Positions 59,885-64,000 of a DNA stretch of 64,000 bases are shown piece by piece. Location: the NCBI GenBank assembly GCA_019915015.1, contig JAHBBC010000032.1, positions 1 to 64,000 of the forward strand. The letters are read 5' to 3'. The stretch's first letter is position 1; each line of letters begins with the position of its first letter. The notes beneath the pieces are model-generated. The model worked only from the letters and a program-made list of their open reading frames with translations. It made no database searches and was not told the DNA's origin. The position numbers and the translations under genes are program-made. This DNA comes from Auriscalpium vulgare. Taxonomy: Eukaryota; Basidiomycota; Agaricomycetes; Russulales; Auriscalpiaceae.

Positions 59885-61069
59885 ATGGCCGACGAAGCAC
59901 CCAAGAGCACGCTCCCGTACCCACCAGTACACAAGGACAAGAAATTTGTGGTCCTATCGGATTGGTAGGTCGCTGAACATACGTTCGGCTCTAGGTAGTA
60001 GCATGTGCTGACTTTCATTGACTGTGTTAGGGATGGCACGATCACGACGTACGATTCCAACGATTGTACGTCGTCACTGCTCTAGCAGACGATCTACCAT
60101 TGTCTGACGCGCCCGCCTGGTAGATATGACCGATTTCCTCGGATACGGGAAGGAGAAGAGGCGCGGCGGGAACAAAGACATCCTCTCGGGGAAGGTGACA
60201 TTCCGGTGCGCATCCCTCCTAATGCCCGCCCACACGGGACGCTGATCGGCAGGCAGAGATGCGTTTCGGGAGATGTTGGAGAGCGTCAGCGCGAACGGAC
60301 ACTCATTCGAGGAGTGCAAACAAGTGCTGAAAGACAGTACGCACCCCGTTTTCTCTGTGCTCGCTCCGCGCTCACCCAGTCCGCGCAGACATCACGCTGG
60401 ACCCCGGCTTCAGAGACTTTTTCAAGTACTGCAAGTCGCAAGACATTCCCGTCATCATCGTGTCGAGGTGCGTGCGACCGCTGATGATATATGGGTCGGT
60501 TCTGAGAGGATTGCGTACAGCGGGATGGAGCCCCTCATTCGCGCCGTTATCTCCAACCTGATCGGTGACGACGCGAACGACATTGAGATCATCTCAAACC
60601 ACGTTGACTTGCACGATGACGGCAAGTGGTCGATCAAGTATCGCCATCCCACCAGGTATGCATCCCCATGCACCGCGCAACGCGTCTCATTGCGAGCCTA
60701 CAGCGGTTTCGGACACGACAAGTCGCAGGCGATTCTGCCGTACCGCAACCTCGAGGATCCCCCGCTGCTCTTCTTCTTCGGCGACGGCGTGTCCGGTGCG
60801 TGCCTTCCCCTTCCTCTCGCTCGCTTTCTCGCTGACGCTCCCCTGCAGACATGTCCGCCGCGAAGCACGCAGACGTGCTCTTCGTCAAGGAGAAGGACAA
60901 TGGTGAGAATGACCTCGCGACGTACTGCACGAACGAGGGCATCAAGCATGTCTTGTTCGCCGACTTCTCGCACGCCCTGCCGGCGGTACAGTCGATTGTG
61001 GAGGGGAAGAAGACGCCTGACGACTGGTTCAAGCTTGGGCGTACGGAAGGGGATGTGAGCAAGCATTAG
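59885..61069 (+). CDS. HAD-superfamily phosphatase (MtnX/PSP-like)
   Basis: Eight exons (59885-59964, 60031-60065, 60124-60205, 60257-60336, 60389-60467, 60521-60655, 60704-60795, 60849-61069) give 267 aa. HAD motif I is VVLSDWDGTITTYDSND with the nucleophile and acid Asp, motif II the SSG in IPVIIVSSGMEP, and motifs III/IV a downstream Lys (GHDKSQAIL) and LLFFFGDGVSDMSAAKHAD. This C1-capped arrangement is that of phosphoserine phosphatase-like enzymes, including 2,3-diketo-5-methylthio-1-phosphopentane phosphatase of methionine salvage. The exact substrate is not determined by the motifs. It has no targeting signal, so it is probably cytosolic. It lies in tandem with the next gene, about 540 bp apart. 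Confidence 0.85.
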
Positions 61070-61609
61070 TAGAGGAAGCCGCTAGCGGCATGGACAGGCT
61101 GCAGTAGAATTGTAATGGAATGTACGGAAGGAAGTCAATAATGAATCTCACTATTCTTGTAGACGAGCATCGGCGGTTGCTTCAATTTTTTCGACCCTTC
61201 AAATTTGTTGTACTAAGGACCCTACAAAAATTGTATGCGGCTACCGGCGGCCCGGGCGTACACTCACTTGAGGGCTTCAAAAAGGCGTCGCTTCAGGGAA
61301 TATCTCGAGGTCCGCGCTCAGATTTCCTGGTTTCACATTCTCAGCACAATATCGAAAATGATCCCAAACGGTGGAAGTAGAAGGCGATCTCGACGCGAGC
61401 GATACTTATTGCGAGCCAGAACACTCATAACAGTGAAGCGGGCCGGATCATAGTCGGTTCTCTCTTTCGACGACGACGACGACGGCAAAAGGTACGCAGG
61501 TGTCTCTCATTTCTCGACGGTCAACGTCTCATCAAATTGCATATACACTAGTGCTTGAATGTCAAGTCCTCGCTAGCTCGGACGCCTTGTTTCCGCAAAC
61601 CTTACCATC
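61070..61609. other. Intergenic region
   Basis: Holds the 3' end of the phosphatase gene and the promoter of the dehydrogenase gene. A short GAC trinucleotide run lies near 61468-61482. Nothing coding seen. Confidence 0.45.
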
Positions 61610-64000
61610 ATGCTCACCTCCAGTAGAACGCGCACAGTCGCACGAAGACTCTCCAGGACGTCGAGGAAGTACCACGATGAATCCTTTGGGTTCCGCAAGC
61701 CGCGCGAGTTCAGCCTGCCGGACTGTGAGCCCCGCCGCCCCTCCTCTCCCGCGCCCGCTCACCCGGACCGCACCCCCAGACTCGCCCGCGCAGCTCGAAA
61801 ACCGCGCCACGAATGCGCCGCTCCTGCGCTACGTCGATGCGCTGCGCACGGACGGCCACCGCGCGGCGCGCATCGACCCGCTCGACCTCCTTCAGCGCGA
61901 GCACGTCCCCGACCTCGACCCCGCGCGCTACGGGCTGTCCGACAACGCCCATGCGTACGACATCAGCGGCATCCTGTGGGCTGGGGAGTCGGAGGCGGAG
62001 GCGCATTGGACGCTCGCGGAGATCACGGCGCACCTGCGCGGTGTGTATGTCGGGCGCATCGCGTACGAGTACATGCACGCGCCGGAGCGCACGGAACGCG
62101 TCTGGTTCTCGAAGATGCTGGAGGCGCGCCGGGACGAGGTGGATACAGAGGAGAGGAAACGGAGGGCGATGCGGATATACGAGCTGCTGGTGAAGAGCGA
62201 GACGCTCGACCAGTTCCTGCAAGCCAAGTTTCCTAATTTGAAGAGGTATGGGCTCGAGGGAGGCGAGTCGATGATCACCGCATTGGATGCCCTCTTCGCA
62301 GTCTCCGCGCAAGGTGCGCAGCTGGTTCTCCCAACATGACAATAGGCTGATAGATGTACAGCGGGAGTGCAGCACATCTCCCTGGGCATGCCGCACCGGG
62401 GGCGCCTCAACCTCCTCACCACCCTCCTCGCCTTCCCGCCTGCCGCGCTCTTCCACAAGATCAAAGGCAACTCGGAGCTCCCGCCGCCCTTCTCGCTCTC
62501 CGCGTCCGGCGACGTCCTGAGCCATCTCACCGCGTCGCCGACACTCGCGTACGAGCACGCACTGAAGGTCTCGCTACTCCCGAACCCGTCGCACCTCGAG
62601 GCGGTGAACCCCGTCGCGCTCGGGAAGACGCGCGCGAAGCAGTACTCGTTGCTGAAGACGTCGCCGGCGGACTGCAGGCTGGGCGATCGCGCGATGTGTG
62701 TGCAGATGCATGGCGACGCGAGCTTTGCGGGACAGGGCGTCGTGATGGAGGGGCTTGGCTTGAGTACGTGCAGTTCAGGCTACTTCGGATCTTGGCTGAG
62801 CGCTGAGCGCTGGTGCAGGTAACTTGCCTCACTTCACGAGTGGCGGGAGCGTGCATATCGTTGTCAAGTGAGTGTATGCTTCTCTTTGGCCACCAGCTCA
62901 TGAGCTTACAATCATCCTGCAGCAACAAGTACGCTACGTTCTAACGGGAGCACACATACCTCTGACGTCCGTCCGTCAAAGCATCGGCTACACGACACCT
63001 GCATCAAGCGCGCGATCATCGCTGTACTGCTCGGACATCGGAAAAATGATCAACGCGCCAGTACTCCACGTCAATGGCGACTATCCAGAAGGTATAATAG
63101 GGATGTTTCGATATCATCATTCAATCTGACACCTGTCTGCCCTTGCAGATGTCGCCCGCGCTGTGGAGATCGCCTTCAAGTATCGACAGCACTTCCGCAA
63201 GGTCCGTTGCTTTCTATGCCATCACGCAATCACTCATGCATTTGACATGCAGGACATCATAGTCGACCTTCTCGTGTACCGCCGCTGGTGCGTGTGATAA
63301 TTGTCAGTCTGTGACGACATGAGGTGACGGAGTTGGGATGGTAGGGGCCATAATGAGCTGGACGAGCCGGCGTTCACTCAACCGCTGATGTACCAAAAGA
63401 TCCGCTCAAGGAAATCTGTGCCGACCCTGTACGAAGAGAAGCTCATTGTGCGTCCTCTAACCCTCATTATCTCACACTAACCCCAATTGCATTTACGCCC
63501 CTCAGTCCAACGGGATTCTGACCTCTGCTACAGCCGAATCCACTCGCTCTGCCCACAAGGCGCACCTCGAGTCCGAGCTTGCGCGCGCGCCTACCTATGA
63601 GCCACCGGTGCGTGGCTTCGAGGGCCAGTGGGCAGGCATCGTGTGGCCCGCGAGCGAGGATGCGGTGCGCGCGCCGACTACGGGTGTGGAACGAGCGGTG
63701 CTGCAGGACATAGGGCGCGCAAGCGTGACTGTGCCCAAGGATTTCGTGCGTGGGTTTCCTTCTAACAGACAGTTGGTGTGTTGATGCAGTACTCTGAGCA
63801 GGAGATACACTCAAGGCTGCAGAGGCATGTGAAGCATCGACTACAGGCTATTGAAAAAGGCGCGGGGCTGGACTGGGCCACTGCCGAGGTGCGCCACGTT
63901 CTTCACACAAGGTGGCGACGCTCAACATTTGTATGGCGTAGGCGATGGCATTTGGGTCGCTCTTGCTTGAAGGTTGCGACATACGCATATCAGGTCAGGA
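61610..64000 (+). CDS. 2-oxoadipate dehydrogenase E1-like (DHTKD1-type), 5' part
   Basis: The gene continues past the window. The first exons are 61610-61724, 61780-62313, 62362-62763 and 62819-62867. The start [20 protein letters not shown] is Arg/Ser-rich, as in mitochondrial presequences, then [20 protein letters not shown]. ThDP-enzyme landmarks follow: [81 protein letters not shown] and [11 protein letters not shown]. The missing OGDH N-terminal segment and [11 protein letters not shown] point to DHTKD1, the E1 of the 2-oxoadipate dehydrogenase complex in lysine and tryptophan breakdown, rather than OGDH, though not conclusively. An upstream-frame start at 61676 was rejected because the 61610 frame keeps the family N-terminus once a 55 nt intron is removed. 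A 6 nt microexon is needed at 62923-62928. Confidence 0.85.

Noticed and set aside
61676..62339. Long single frame with ATG at 61676 as start of the dehydrogenase
   Set aside because: The 61610 frame followed by a 55 nt intron gives a mitochondrial-type N-terminus and the conserved [11 protein letters not shown] block; the 61676 start gives an unrelated N-terminus.
1..64000. CRISPR arrays, operons, bacterial-type ribosome binding sites
   Set aside because: The DNA is clearly eukaryotic with spliceosomal introns; no regularly spaced repeats of that kind are present.

Overview
The window looks like chromosomal DNA of a filamentous basidiomycete (Agaricomycetes, possibly Polyporales). Genes are cut by many 43-77 nt GT-AG introns, the DNA is GC-rich, and the families are fungal: FunK1-type kinases, DUF6699, OPT transporter, secreted class-3 lipase, HMG-box factor. 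No rRNA, tRNA, CRISPR array or canonical transposon was found. Exon boundaries were worked out by hand from splice sites, reading frame and family motifs; there is no transcript evidence.

Left part (1-16 kb): an HMG-box transcription factor (minus strand) is followed by more than 6 kb with no supportable gene, then by two tandem Ran1-like pseudokinase genes (9.9-13.0 kb) and a secreted lipase (14.7-16.0 kb).

Middle (16-40 kb): FunK1 kinase copy 1 and a DUF6699 gene lie between a pair of ~260 bp direct repeats. Then come an OPT oligopeptide transporter with about 35 introns, a His/Ser/Pro-rich low-complexity protein, an exosome Rrp46-like subunit, a third pseudokinase and a decayed fourth copy, a nuclear-looking unknown gene, an unknown 194-aa protein, and a small secreted lysine-tailed protein.

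Right part (41-64 kb): FunK1 copies 2 and 3, both on minus, each head-to-head with copies of an unknown gene in a roughly 3 kb segmental duplication. The copy of that gene beside FunK1 copy 3 is truncated and frameshifted. Conserved metabolic genes follow: myo-inositol oxygenase, a HAD-type phosphatase, and the 5' part of a 2-oxoadipate/2-oxoglutarate dehydrogenase E1 (DHTKD1-like) that runs off the window.

The most unusual content is in two kinase-related families. One is a set of four Ran1-like paralogues whose catalytic Asp residues are replaced and which share a short C-terminal tail motif that I do not recognise. The other is a set of three FunK1 genes whose identity pattern is mosaic, suggesting gene conversion, and which differ by presence or absence of a neighbouring gene. 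No shared pathway can be inferred from the sequence alone.
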